Assembly (NCBI GenBank): GCA_028696935.1
Contig: JAQVGE010000010.1
Location: forward strand, 1 to 14,004
Direction: 5' to 3'
Origin: Minisyncoccota bacterium
Lineage (GTDB): Bacteria > Patescibacteria > Paceibacteria > UBA9973
DNA: 14,004 nt
The position numbers and the translations under genes were made by a program. This document shows positions 1 through 6,896 of the stretch, piece after piece (position 1 is the first letter of the stretch; each line of letters opens with the position of its first letter). The notes beneath the pieces are model-generated. The model did not search any database and was not told the origin of the DNA. It was given only the letters and a program-made list of their open reading frames with translations.

Positions 1-1
1 G

Positions 2-859
2 CCTTCTGAAAAGAGGGAGAAAATTATTTCATTTTTGAATGGTACTGAGGATAAGCGGATCGCAAAATATAAATCAGATTTGACATTGAATGTTCCATAT
101 AGATTGCAAGTGCCATTTTATGATGAGCTTACTATCGAAAGAAATATGTGGGGAAGTTCAAAGAAGCAACTTACAGAAGAAATTAATAGACAACGTAGAC
201 TGATGTATTATTTTACTTTGATAAATGGCCTTGGCACAGTGATAGAAGTTGATACTTTATGGGCAGAATACCTTAATAAACATAAGGAAATACTAAAAGG
301 GTGGACCCAACTTAAACTAATACAGTATTTGCAGAATAAGAATCCAAGTGTTCCAGGCATAGCAGATAAAATTGAGGCGCCAGTTGCAAGAGATATTGAT
401 CGAGTAAGAAAATACTGGAAGCTTATTATACAGATTGATCCATCACTTCATGATATATATGGAGATATGAATCTAGAGTCAGAGGTTATTTCAGTAGATC
501 ATTTTGTTCCATGGCAATATGTTGCACATGACGAGCTGTGGAATTTGCATCCAACTACAAGGTCAATCAACAGTAGCAAGAGTAATCAGTTGCCATCATG
601 GGCTTTGTATTTTGAGGGTTTAAGTGAGATAGAATATAGAGCATATCAATTAGTGCAGGAAAATGAACTGATAGCTCATGAATTTTCAAAGATAGCACCA
701 TATCATCTTAATAATCAAGAGATAAGAAATCAATTATATACAAAGGATTTAAGTGCGCCGGATTACAAAACACGACTGGAGCATGTTATCAGGCCAGTAT
801 TTGAGTCGGCTCAAAATTGTGGATTTAAGGAGTGGGTTTATGAAAGTAATAAAGTATAA
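2..859 (+). CDS. HNH endonuclease domain protein, 5' end outside the window
   Basis: The reading frame is open from the first bases of the window, so the gene is truncated at the left edge. A TTG at 35 is the first possible start seen, but the residues before it (PSEKREKIISF) look like normal protein, so the true start is probably upstream. Counting from that TTG, residues 150-190 carry an HNH nuclease core. The metal-ligand pair is D155-H156, W169-N170-L171 follows, and N179 to N184 sits in an S-S-K-S-N context before a proline. This D-H-F-x-P-W / D-E-L-W-N-L / N-x-x-K-S-N pattern is typical of HNH domains at the end of larger nucleases. The role would be metal-dependent DNA cleavage; its target is unknown. 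The stop overlaps the next gene by 20 bases, so the two are probably co-translated. The HNH assignment is firm, the biological role is not. Confidence 0.85.
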   Translation, partial: PSEKREKIISFLNGTEDKRIAKYKSDLTLNVPYRLQVPFYDELTIERNMWGSSKKQLTEEINRQRRLMYYFTLINGLGTVIEVDTLWAEYLNKHKEILKGWTQLKLIQYLQNKNPSVPGIADKIEAPVARDIDRVRKYWKLIIQIDPSLHDIYGDMNLESEVISVDHFVPWQYVAHDELWNLHPTTRSINSSKSNQLPSWALYFEGLSEIEYRAYQLVQENELIAHEFSKIAPYHLNNQEIRNQLYTKDLSAPDYKTRLEHVIRPVFESAQNCGFKEWVYESNKV

Positions 860-1163
860 TAAGCTTGTTAGGGATAAAATACCTGAAATTATAGAAGCGG
901 ATAATGAGAAGTGCGAAATAGAAGTTCTATCAGATGAAAAATATCTTGAAATGATAGATGCAAAATTAGATGAGGAGATTGCTGAATATCATCAGGACAA
1001 GAATCTGGAAGAGCTGGCTGATTTAATGGAAGTGATATTTGCAGCTACCAGGGCAAGAGGATATTCAATAGAGGAATTGGAAGCTGTTAGAGTAGCTAAG
1101 GAAAGTAAATGTGGAGGTTTTCATAAAAAAATTCTTCTAAAGGAAGTAACTTTTAGCGAATGA
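840..1163 (+). CDS. MazG-like nucleoside triphosphate pyrophosphohydrolase
   Basis: This is a 107-residue all-alpha protein. The opening KYNKLVRDKIPEII is characteristic of the small HisE/MazG-like house-cleaning pyrophosphatases. The metal-binding motif E-E-x-x-E lies at residues 45-49 and the second acidic pair E-x-x-D at 58-61, as the family needs for hydrolysing (d)NTPs to monophosphate and pyrophosphate. The frame is open upstream to 753, but the ATG at 840 is chosen because AAGGAG at 827-832 is spaced 7 bases from it and homology begins at that methionine. It overlaps the HNH gene end by 20 bases in another frame, which indicates one transcript and probably a joint role, such as nucleotide-pool control beside a nuclease. 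The preferred nucleotide cannot be read from sequence. Confidence 0.88.
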   Translation: MKVIKYNKLVRDKIPEIIEADNEKCEIEVLSDEKYLEMIDAKLDEEIAEYHQDKNLEELADLMEVIFAATRARGYSIEELEAVRVAKESKCGGFHKKILLKEVTFSE

Positions 1164-1234
1164 GATATTTACAAACTTACTCCTCTGTGTAACAATGGTG
1201 TTAACTCGATAGAAACCGACTCGGAGGAGACCGA

Positions 1235-2620
1235 ATGAAAATAAAATTTATTGGACGTAAAGAATTTTTAAATAAATTAAAAAAACAGGTTGATACAGAC
1301 GAGATGTCTTTTTCTCTGATTTATGGAAGGCGTCGAGTAGGAAAAAGCGAACTTGTTAAAGAGACATTAAGATGTGCAAACGAAAAAAGCATTTATTTTG
1401 AATGTAAACAGGTGGCTGAGGAAAGTAATGTTGCAAGTCTTAGTGCTATTGTTTCTGATGTCATGGGACTTCCTAAACTTGGCTATACGGATATTGAATC
1501 GCTGTTAGATTATATATTCAAATTAGCAGTAAATGAGAAGTTGATACTTGTTCTCGATGAATATCCTTATCTTCGGGAATCCGTAAAAGGACTTGATAGC
1601 ATATTACAATCGCTGGTAGATAGATACAGAGAGAGTTCTAAATTAAAAGTGATTATTTTAGGTTCCTATGTTGAGATTATGAGATCTTTACTGGAACATT
1701 CTAATCCATTATATGGTAGGGTGGATCTGACAATTGATCTGAAACAGATGGATTATTACGAATCGGCTTTGTTTTATCCGGAGTTTTCTCCAGAAGATAA
1801 AGTTCGCATTTATTCTGTTTTTGGTGGAATTCCTTATTACAATCGTCTAATTGATGATAAGAAAAGTGTACGAGATAATATGATTGACTTGATTGCATCT
1901 TCTGGAGCAAGATTAGAAAATGAAGTGTCGATGTATCTGAGTGCGGAGATTTCCAAAATCATAAATGCAAATGAGGTATTTGAGGCTTTGGCCAGAGGCT
2001 ATTCAAGATATAGCGATATTCTGTCTCAATCACATGTTTCAAGTGGACCGACACTGATTGATGTTTTGGATAAACTGATTAAAATGGAAGTAGTAGAGAA
2101 AACTGCACCGATTAATGATCCTAATAATAAGAGAAAAGTAGGATATCAGATAGCAGATAATCTTTCTTTGTTTTATTATAGATACATTTTTAAGTATCTT
2201 TCACAGATGAAAATTATGGATTCAAGTGTTTTCTTTTCCAAGTATATTGAGAAAGATTTCGAAGAAAATTATGTACCACATCAATTTGAGGAAATCTGCA
2301 AGCAGTACTTGATTAGAGAGAACAAAGCAGGAAATATAAATCCGGTTTTTGAAAAAATTGGAAAATATTATTATGATAATCCGAAAGAACATACAAATGG
2401 TGAATTTGACATTGTCACAGAGGATGAATTGGGATTTGCTTTCTATGAAGTAAAATTCAGAAAAGCACCTGTTACTAAATCCATGGTGGAAAATGAAATT
2501 GCTCAGGTAGATGCAACAGGATTAAAATGCTATAAGTATGTATTTTTCTCGAGATCTGGGTATGAGGAAATGGATTTTGACAATGTTGTTAAGATAGATA
2601 TAAAAGCATTGTTTGATTAA
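1235..2620 (+). CDS. Archaeal-type AAA ATPase with DUF234/PD-(D/E)XK-like C-terminus
   Basis: This 461-residue protein has the layout of the ATPase_2 (archaeal ATPase) family. Walker A is GRRRVGKS at 31-38, Walker B ends in D108-E109 (VLDEYPYL), a sensor-like LGS lies near 142-144, and an arginine that could act in trans sits in YGR near 162. The middle (about 230-310) looks like a winged helix. The C-terminus has D392 followed by E405-V-K407, the D...ExK arrangement of the PD-(D/E)XK nuclease-like fold described for DUF234. It starts with GGAGGAG at 1223-1229, 5 bases from the ATG. It is separated from the MazG-like gene by 71 bases and may have its own promoter. The substrate is unknown: members occur widely in archaea and anaerobic bacteria, often alone and in variable regions. 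Family assignment is firm; nuclease activity is inferred. Confidence 0.85.
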   Translation: MKIKFIGRKEFLNKLKKQVDTDEMSFSLIYGRRRVGKSELVKETLRCANEKSIYFECKQVAEESNVASLSAIVSDVMGLPKLGYTDIESLLDYIFKLAVNEKLILVLDEYPYLRESVKGLDSILQSLVDRYRESSKLKVIILGSYVEIMRSLLEHSNPLYGRVDLTIDLKQMDYYESALFYPEFSPEDKVRIYSVFGGIPYYNRLIDDKKSVRDNMIDLIASSGARLENEVSMYLSAEISKIINANEVFEALARGYSRYSDILSQSHVSSGPTLIDVLDKLIKMEVVEKTAPINDPNNKRKVGYQIADNLSLFYYRYIFKYLSQMKIMDSSVFFSKYIEKDFEENYVPHQFEEICKQYLIRENKAGNINPVFEKIGKYYYDNPKEHTNGEFDIVTEDELGFAFYEVKFRKAPVTKSMVENEIAQVDATGLKCYKYVFFSRSGYEEMDFDNVVKIDIKALFD

Positions 2621-2996
2621 ACGAGTTAGGATAAAAATAAAAAATTCGTTGTAATCTAGCAATGAAGAACTTATAATAGAAATGTAGCAAATTGTCTATT
2701 AAGTTTTTAGACATTGCCCAGTCTTTATGATGATCCATGAAACCATACCCAAAAAGGTACTTGCCACAATGGGGACACATCGATTCTGTAGTGTCATGGA
2801 GAATCACGAACATCAAAAAAAGTATTTCAGATACGCAAATTGATTACCATGAAGAATCATGGAGGGAAATCAATGTTTTGTCGGAGGAGTTTCCGACGAT
2901 GAAGACCATTGATAAATAAACCCAGTGTTTATGCCAAACAAAGCGTAGTTAAGAAATAAAATCTACCAATTTTTACCACATAATATTTCAACATGT
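2621..2996 (+). other. Gene-poor stretch after the ATPase gene
   Basis: No gene can be supported here. A 60-codon frame (2737-2919) has no ribosome binding site at its ATG and no recognisable domain. An opposite-strand frame contains a C-P-H-C-G-like motif that suggests a zinc ribbon, but it has no context. Another + frame has a GGAGGG and an ATG at 2873 leading into only nine codons rich in CGG, AGG and CGA arginine codons. The stretch may be decayed coding sequence, but I could not identify its parent. Confidence 0.5.
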
Positions 2997-3027
2997 AAAA
3001 TCCTTCACTCAGCGTGGAGGATTTTTT
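2997..3027 (+). terminator. Strong intrinsic terminator
   Basis: AAAATCCTTCAC (2997-3008) pairs with GTGGAGGATTTT (3014-3025) across a five-base loop TCAGC. This gives a 12-bp stem with a single G-T wobble, followed by two more T. The A-rich 5' flank means it may also work on the opposite strand. It lies about 375 bases beyond the ATPase stop, so it either ends that transcript late or is a relic of a lost gene. Confidence 0.8.
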
Positions 3028-3077
3028 GCTACAAAGAAATAGAATAGATTCGATTAACCCTTCAGCAAGAAAGGAAT

Positions 3078-3103
3078 AAACTATCAGTCTTATAGTTTTT
3101 TTT
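3078..3103 (+). terminator. Weak AT-rich hairpin followed by a T-run
   Basis: AAACTAT (3078-3084) pairs with ATAGTTT (3092-3098) around CAGTCTT, and T continues to 3103. The stem has only one G-C pair, so terminator strength is doubtful. It immediately precedes the integrase remnant, suggesting that two pieces of DNA were joined near here. Confidence 0.35.
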
Positions 3104-3110
3104 CTAAGGG

Positions 3111-3341
3111 TGCTACTCTATACGCAGAAAGGGAGGAGGTGAAGAGGGGGTAAATGTTAAAGTTGTGCAGAGATTACTGGGTCACGCGGACATTGGAACC
3201 ACGATGGAGATTTATATGGATGTATCACAGAAATTTATGGAGGATGAATTTTTTGATAAGGTCCGTGGGAAAAAAGAGATAAATAGAAGAGATAAGGGAA
3301 TGTGCCTCATTTTGAACTTGAAAAAGTTGCGCGAAAAATAA
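3111..3341 (+). pseudogene. Tyrosine recombinase/integrase, C-terminal remnant
   Basis: In the frame ending at the TAA at 3339-3341, residues from about 3138 read as the C-terminal part of a phage-type tyrosine recombinase. GVNVKVVQRLLGHADIGTT is followed by M-E-I-Y, which carries the family L-G-H box and the expected catalytic tyrosine, and then DVS and a charged tail. The N-terminal core-binding domain and the first catalytic arginine region are absent. The frame is closed by a TAA at 3105-3107, and there is no plausible start with a ribosome binding site. It is therefore a dead fragment, not an enzyme. Its parent would have integrated an element through site-specific recombination. Its position just upstream of the Wadjet operon suggests the island once moved with its own integrase, or that one element landed on another and was then deleted. 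Confidence 0.8.
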
Positions 3342-3378
3342 ACCATTATATCGTATGGTTGAAAAAGAGTGGTACTTA

Positions 3379-3407
3379 TTGAGAATGCCTACAATATAGA
3401 CTATAAT
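3379..3407 (+). promoter_or_regulatory. Predicted sigma-A promoter upstream of jetD
   Basis: TTGAGA at 3379-3384 and TATAAT at 3402-3407 are separated by exactly 17 bases, a near-consensus housekeeping promoter. Transcription would begin near 3414, inside the start of the WYL remnant, and give a leader of about 200 bases before jetD. No terminator lies between it and jetD, so it is the best candidate promoter for the whole jetDABC operon. It could also have been the promoter of the regulator whose remnant follows. Confidence 0.6.
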
Positions 3408-3591
3408 AATATTGTTATATATCAGAGAAAATGCGGTTTCAGAACCGGAACAATTTAAAACTATCGTAACAGTTTCAGCCAGCACGACTTTTTATGCCTG
3501 GACGTTTCGCTTTGCTGGACAGATGAAAATTGCAGGACCAGAGAATGTAAAACAAGAATATCTGGAAATGGCGAAGAAGGTTTTGGAATGA
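3400..3591 (+). pseudogene. WYL-domain transcriptional regulator, C-terminal remnant
   Basis: The frame is open after a TAG at 3397-3399 and ends at the TGA at 3589-3591. From about 3463 it reads as the end of a WYL-family regulator: a beta strand VTVSAS, then FYAWTFRFAG, then MKIAGPENVKQEYLEMAKKV. This matches the usual close of WYL proteins (F-Y-x-W-x-F-x-F-G-x-x-x-x-I-x-G-P-E-x-V-x-x-E-Y). The N-terminal winged helix and the W-Y-L core are missing, so nothing here can bind DNA. Intact WYL regulators (BrxR, CapW) are known to control BREX and CBASS defence operons. By inference this fragment is what remains of a regulator that once controlled the operon directly downstream. I cannot exclude that a short peptide is still translated from a TTG at 3412. 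Confidence 0.75.
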
Positions 3592-3616
3592 TCCGCAGGA
3601 GGAGGGTTTCAATCGG

Positions 3617-4639
3617 ATGGATAAGGACAATGTCACTAGATTACTAAAAGCATATTCAAAGAAAACGATTCAGAAACCGGATTTAGAGAACCTTTTCAAC
3701 TCAAAATCGGATGAAGAACTATTCAATCTGATTTGTGACAATCGGGAATTGTTAGAACCAATTATTAGATCAAAGACAAATGGAAACAGAAAATTTCCAA
3801 TTTATATGAAATACAGAGTTTCATTACTGGAAGATCAACAGGAAGATTATTCAGAGGAAATTGGAAAATTGCATCCGATGCTTCAGGCAAACGGATGGCT
3901 TAGAGCACATCCACTTGAATACAAGAAATATATGGATCAACTTAATCAGATGAATACGTATTTATTTTCATGCAAATCAAATGAGGAAGCAATCTCTAGA
4001 AAAGAACGCTCCTTTTCTATATTCAATGAAGAAAAAACGCTTGATGAGGTTGGGATACGGTCATTATTATCGCACGTTGATATAGATGAAAAAAAGTTAG
4101 CCTTCTACGACACCCCGGAATACTGCTTAAATGATTATATTTTAGAGCGTAAGGCAGATATGACCTTGCTTATTTGTGAAAACAAGGATATATGGTTTAA
4201 TATACGTCGATTAATGTTTGAGGAAGAAAAAAGAAGTTTTCTTGGTATAAAAATTGATGGGGTAGTATTGGGTTCGGGAAACAGAATTTGCGAGAAAAAG
4301 TGTCTGAGCACTTATACAAATTTTATGAAAGCACAGAGTGTAAGCTATTTCTATTGGGGCGATATTGACCGGGAGGGATTGGACATATACCTTCGTTTAA
4401 AAAGAGAAAATCCAAACTTGTTAATTGAACTTTTTATGCCAGGGTACGAAAAAATGTTATTACTTTCAAAAGATACGAAGTTGCCGAATAGTGCAGACAA
4501 TCGAGAACATAAGAATACATATGAGGAGATCTATTCGCTGTTTGAGATTGAAAAAGCAGATTTGCTGAAGGAATATATAAATCAGAATAAAAGATTACCG
4601 CAAGAGATAATCTCTTATACAATATTGAAGAATAATTAA
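3617..4639 (+). CDS. jetD: Wadjet nuclease subunit JetD (TOPRIM)
   Basis: This 340-residue protein is the nuclease of the SMC-type anti-plasmid system Wadjet. The N-terminal half (about 1-170, DUF3322-like position) probably provides dimer and partner contacts. The C-terminal half (DUF2220 type) is a TOPRIM domain related to topoisomerase VI A. E188 in LICENKD is the expected metal-binding glutamate, and Y-W-G-D249-I-D251-R-E-G is the D-x-D motif. All three acidic residues are present, so it should be active. It starts at an ATG 10 bases after AGGAGGAGGG (3597-3606). In the best-studied systems JetD cuts DNA after JetABC loop extrusion has stalled on a small circle. Here it is first in the operon instead of last, with 11 bases between its stop and jetA. 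Confidence 0.88.
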   Translation: MDKDNVTRLLKAYSKKTIQKPDLENLFNSKSDEELFNLICDNRELLEPIIRSKTNGNRKFPIYMKYRVSLLEDQQEDYSEEIGKLHPMLQANGWLRAHPLEYKKYMDQLNQMNTYLFSCKSNEEAISRKERSFSIFNEEKTLDEVGIRSLLSHVDIDEKKLAFYDTPEYCLNDYILERKADMTLLICENKDIWFNIRRLMFEEEKRSFLGIKIDGVVLGSGNRICEKKCLSTYTNFMKAQSVSYFYWGDIDREGLDIYLRLKRENPNLLIELFMPGYEKMLLLSKDTKLPNSADNREHKNTYEEIYSLFEIEKADLLKEYINQNKRLPQEIISYTILKNN

Positions 4640-4650
4640 GGAGAGGAAGC

Positions 4651-6198
4651 ATGCAACTAAAGAACGAAGTTGCCGAAGTTCTTAACGGCTTTGAAAAGCG
4701 AATGAAGTTTATTAATATCGTTCGCACGATAACTGAATATAAGTATGCAGACAACATACGTGCTATTTTTGGTGCTGAAAAGGATCGGCTTACTAATATT
4801 ATTCTTGCAGTTATGGTTTATATCAAGGAAAGAACGCTTAGTGAGGATCTTGATTGCACGCTGGCCCATGTACAGTGGTTTTTAGAGGATATTTCGCATG
4901 TTTTCTCAGATAATGCGTTATATGATACGGAATTATTAGCCAAATATATTATAGTTGATGTGCTGCAGCATGGCGGTGAAATATCAACTTTTCAGACATT
5001 TAATAGCCAGACAATGTCATTTGATATGATGCCAGTTCGGTTAATTGATGAAGAACATGGAAAATATACATTGACTGATGATGCTTTTGATTTTTTGTTT
5101 CGTATCAAAGATATTGACTCAACCCTGGATTATTCAGTTACTCGTTTTAAAATGCAGGAATATATAAGGCGGGATAATTACAGCGAAGCACTATATCAAA
5201 GTAGGGAACTGGTCAGCAGAATTCGTAACATCAAAACCGGAATGAATAACTTCATACTGAGATGCCGAGAAAATATATCAAAAGTGTCAGTGGACGAGTA
5301 CGAGTCCTTAATCATGAGAATTCGTTCCCTGCTAGAGGATGAATACAAAGAACTTATAGAGATCCAAAGGAATGCGCAGGAGCGTGCTGCCAAGTTATCG
5401 GATGCAACAACAGCAGGTGTATCTTACGAAGATGCAAGAAAGCACAGGAAAGCCCTGAAGGAGATTATTGAAAATATCGAGACCACCATTGATGAACAAA
5501 GATCATTGATTAATAAGAAAAGTAGCTTATCCGAGCAATATGCTGAAATTCTAAGAGAAAGCTATCGCGTGGTCAGTTTTGAACGTTTGAACTTTAACAG
5601 TGATATCATGGTTCAAATACGAAAAATGAATAATTTGGGAGATTTAGCAAAATATCTATTGTTTCCACTTACCAAACCGGAGATTGAGAGCCAGTTTAGT
5701 GCTGAAAACTTTTATTCTGCTCAAAAATCTTTTGATGATATCGAAGAAGAAGAAAACCTTGATATTGAAAAAACGGAAGAAAATAAAGAAAGAGAAAAAA
5801 TAGAAAAGCGTAATAAGAGGTATGAAGAAATCTGCTATTCTATCTTTTCTTTTCTAAAAGAGAAGAACACTTTTACTACAGGAGAATATATTGATTCATT
5901 GAGAGTATCAGAACTTAAAGATTTTTGCAGTGAACAAGCATTACCCTGTTTTTTATTATCGATATATGAAATCGGAAGCATTGATATCGAAGAGTGGAAG
6001 CAATCTGAGAATATAGAAATTCCACCAATGGGAGAATTTGAGCTCTCTTGGTGCTTACACCAGCTGCCAGAAGAATTGCTTGATATGAATAAAATTGAAA
6101 TTAATAAGACAGATAAGACAATAACGTTAGAAATAAAAGAGGACGATACGGCTCGTAGAATTGATATGAGTATGTTGGAAGTGGAGGTTATACGATGA
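4651..6198 (+). CDS. jetA: Wadjet kleisin-like subunit JetA
   Basis: This 515-residue protein corresponds to the MukF/kleisin-like JetA, of the type found in Clostridia (DUF5716-like). The N-terminus is helical and winged-helix-like. The segment LTDDAFDFLFRIKDID to NYSEALYQSREL (about 145-190) resembles the conserved centre of that family. A coiled coil follows (about 195-310), then a highly charged, disordered-looking E/K/D linker (about 360-392) and a C-terminal winged-helix domain that would clamp the JetC head. AAGGAG at 4638-4643 overlaps the jetD stop and lies 7 bases before the ATG. Its last four bases, ATGA, are also the start of jetB, which indicates translational coupling. Identity rests on the operon and on remembered family features, so the DUF number is less certain than the role. 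Confidence 0.82.
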   Translation: MQLKNEVAEVLNGFEKRMKFINIVRTITEYKYADNIRAIFGAEKDRLTNIILAVMVYIKERTLSEDLDCTLAHVQWFLEDISHVFSDNALYDTELLAKYIIVDVLQHGGEISTFQTFNSQTMSFDMMPVRLIDEEHGKYTLTDDAFDFLFRIKDIDSTLDYSVTRFKMQEYIRRDNYSEALYQSRELVSRIRNIKTGMNNFILRCRENISKVSVDEYESLIMRIRSLLEDEYKELIEIQRNAQERAAKLSDATTAGVSYEDARKHRKALKEIIENIETTIDEQRSLINKKSSLSEQYAEILRESYRVVSFERLNFNSDIMVQIRKMNNLGDLAKYLLFPLTKPEIESQFSAENFYSAQKSFDDIEEEENLDIEKTEENKEREKIEKRNKRYEEICYSIFSFLKEKNTFTTGEYIDSLRVSELKDFCSEQALPCFLLSIYEIGSIDIEEWKQSENIEIPPMGEFELSWCLHQLPEELLDMNKIEINKTDKTITLEIKEDDTARRIDMSMLEVEVIR

Positions 6199-6896
6199 AT
6201 CGATGCTCAGCTGAAATATTTAAAAAACTTCTAAAAAGAGGGTGGCTTGATAGAAGAGATGACGCGTTGATCTGGAATGCACTTGATGAGGAAGAGGTTA
6301 TTTCTGATATTGAAGTACTAAAATCAGCGTTCAGTTTTGATACACTAAGAGTGGGCGATCGTTTTTATATGATTCCGACACAAGATAATGATCTCTTCTT
6401 AAAAAATAATGTGGATTATCGAAAAGATATTAAAGCGGGAAATGAAACAAGGACGCGTGATTTGTATCTTTTGAATTATCTTGCAATTTATATTATCTTC
6501 CTATTTTTCAGAGGAGAAGGCAGCAATTCGCAGTGCAGAGAATTTATTACCAAAGAAGAACTGATCTCACAGTTTACGGAGCATTGTCGTGAGACTGAGA
6601 GTGCAGAAGCGGATACGAACGATGATTTCAGCGAGAGCTTCGTGGCACTGGCGCAGGATTGGCTCAGCAAAACAGAAGGAAATTCAGATTCCACAAAAGT
6701 TACTACAGAAAAAAACGGTGTAATAAATAAAATAATGCTGAAATTCAGAGCAGATGGATTATTTGAGGAAATCGAAGGAAAGATCCGACCAACACGTAAG
6801 ATGATTGATCTTATGCCATATTGGCTTCGTAAGGAAAGGGTTAAGAAAATAAATGTATGGATAGAGGAGGTTGAAGCAGATGCCGCAGATCAGTAA
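6195..6896 (+). CDS. jetB: Wadjet MukE-like subunit JetB
   Basis: This 233-residue protein lies between the kleisin and SMC genes, the position of the MukE/KITE-like subunit. By family knowledge, JetB dimers bind the middle of JetA and touch DNA. I see a helical N-terminus (FKKLLKRGWLDRRDDALIW), a hydrophobic helix LLNYLAIYIIFLFF (about 91-104) that is probably a buried core helix and not a membrane span, an acidic insert around 130-150, and a C-terminal winged-helix-like end. It resembles DUF6063-type proteins that accompany this JetA family, though that recall is uncertain. GGAGG at 6183-6187 precedes the ATG by 7 bases. The start overlaps the jetA stop by four bases and the end overlaps jetC by 17, so the three subunits should be made together. 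Confidence 0.78.
   Translation: MNRCSAEIFKKLLKRGWLDRRDDALIWNALDEEEVISDIEVLKSAFSFDTLRVGDRFYMIPTQDNDLFLKNNVDYRKDIKAGNETRTRDLYLLNYLAIYIIFLFFRGEGSNSQCREFITKEELISQFTEHCRETESAEADTNDDFSESFVALAQDWLSKTEGNSDSTKVTTEKNGVINKIMLKFRADGLFEEIEGKIRPTRKMIDLMPYWLRKERVKKINVWIEEVEADAADQ

Noticed and set aside
1190..1203. TAACA-atgg-TGTTA palindrome before the ATPase gene as an operator
   Set aside because: Five-base arms are too short to support a call.
2693..2713. TGTCTA / TAGACA inverted repeat
   Set aside because: Six AT-rich base pairs with a nine-base loop are expected by chance in such DNA.
2589..2816. Opposite-strand frame with a C-P-H-C-G zinc-ribbon-like motif
   Set aside because: It overlaps the ATPase gene end, has only one Cys pair and no family match I can recall.
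2873..2902. Nine-residue peptide with GGAGGG before it and several CGG/AGG/CGA arginine codons, possible leader peptide
   Set aside because: It is followed by no attenuator structure or controlled gene. The GTCGGA/TCCGAC stem at 2880-2897 lacks a T-run, and a chance match is likely.
2737..2919. 60-codon open frame in the gap after the ATPase gene
   Set aside because: It has no ribosome binding site, no recognisable domain and unremarkable composition, and competing frames of similar quality overlap it.
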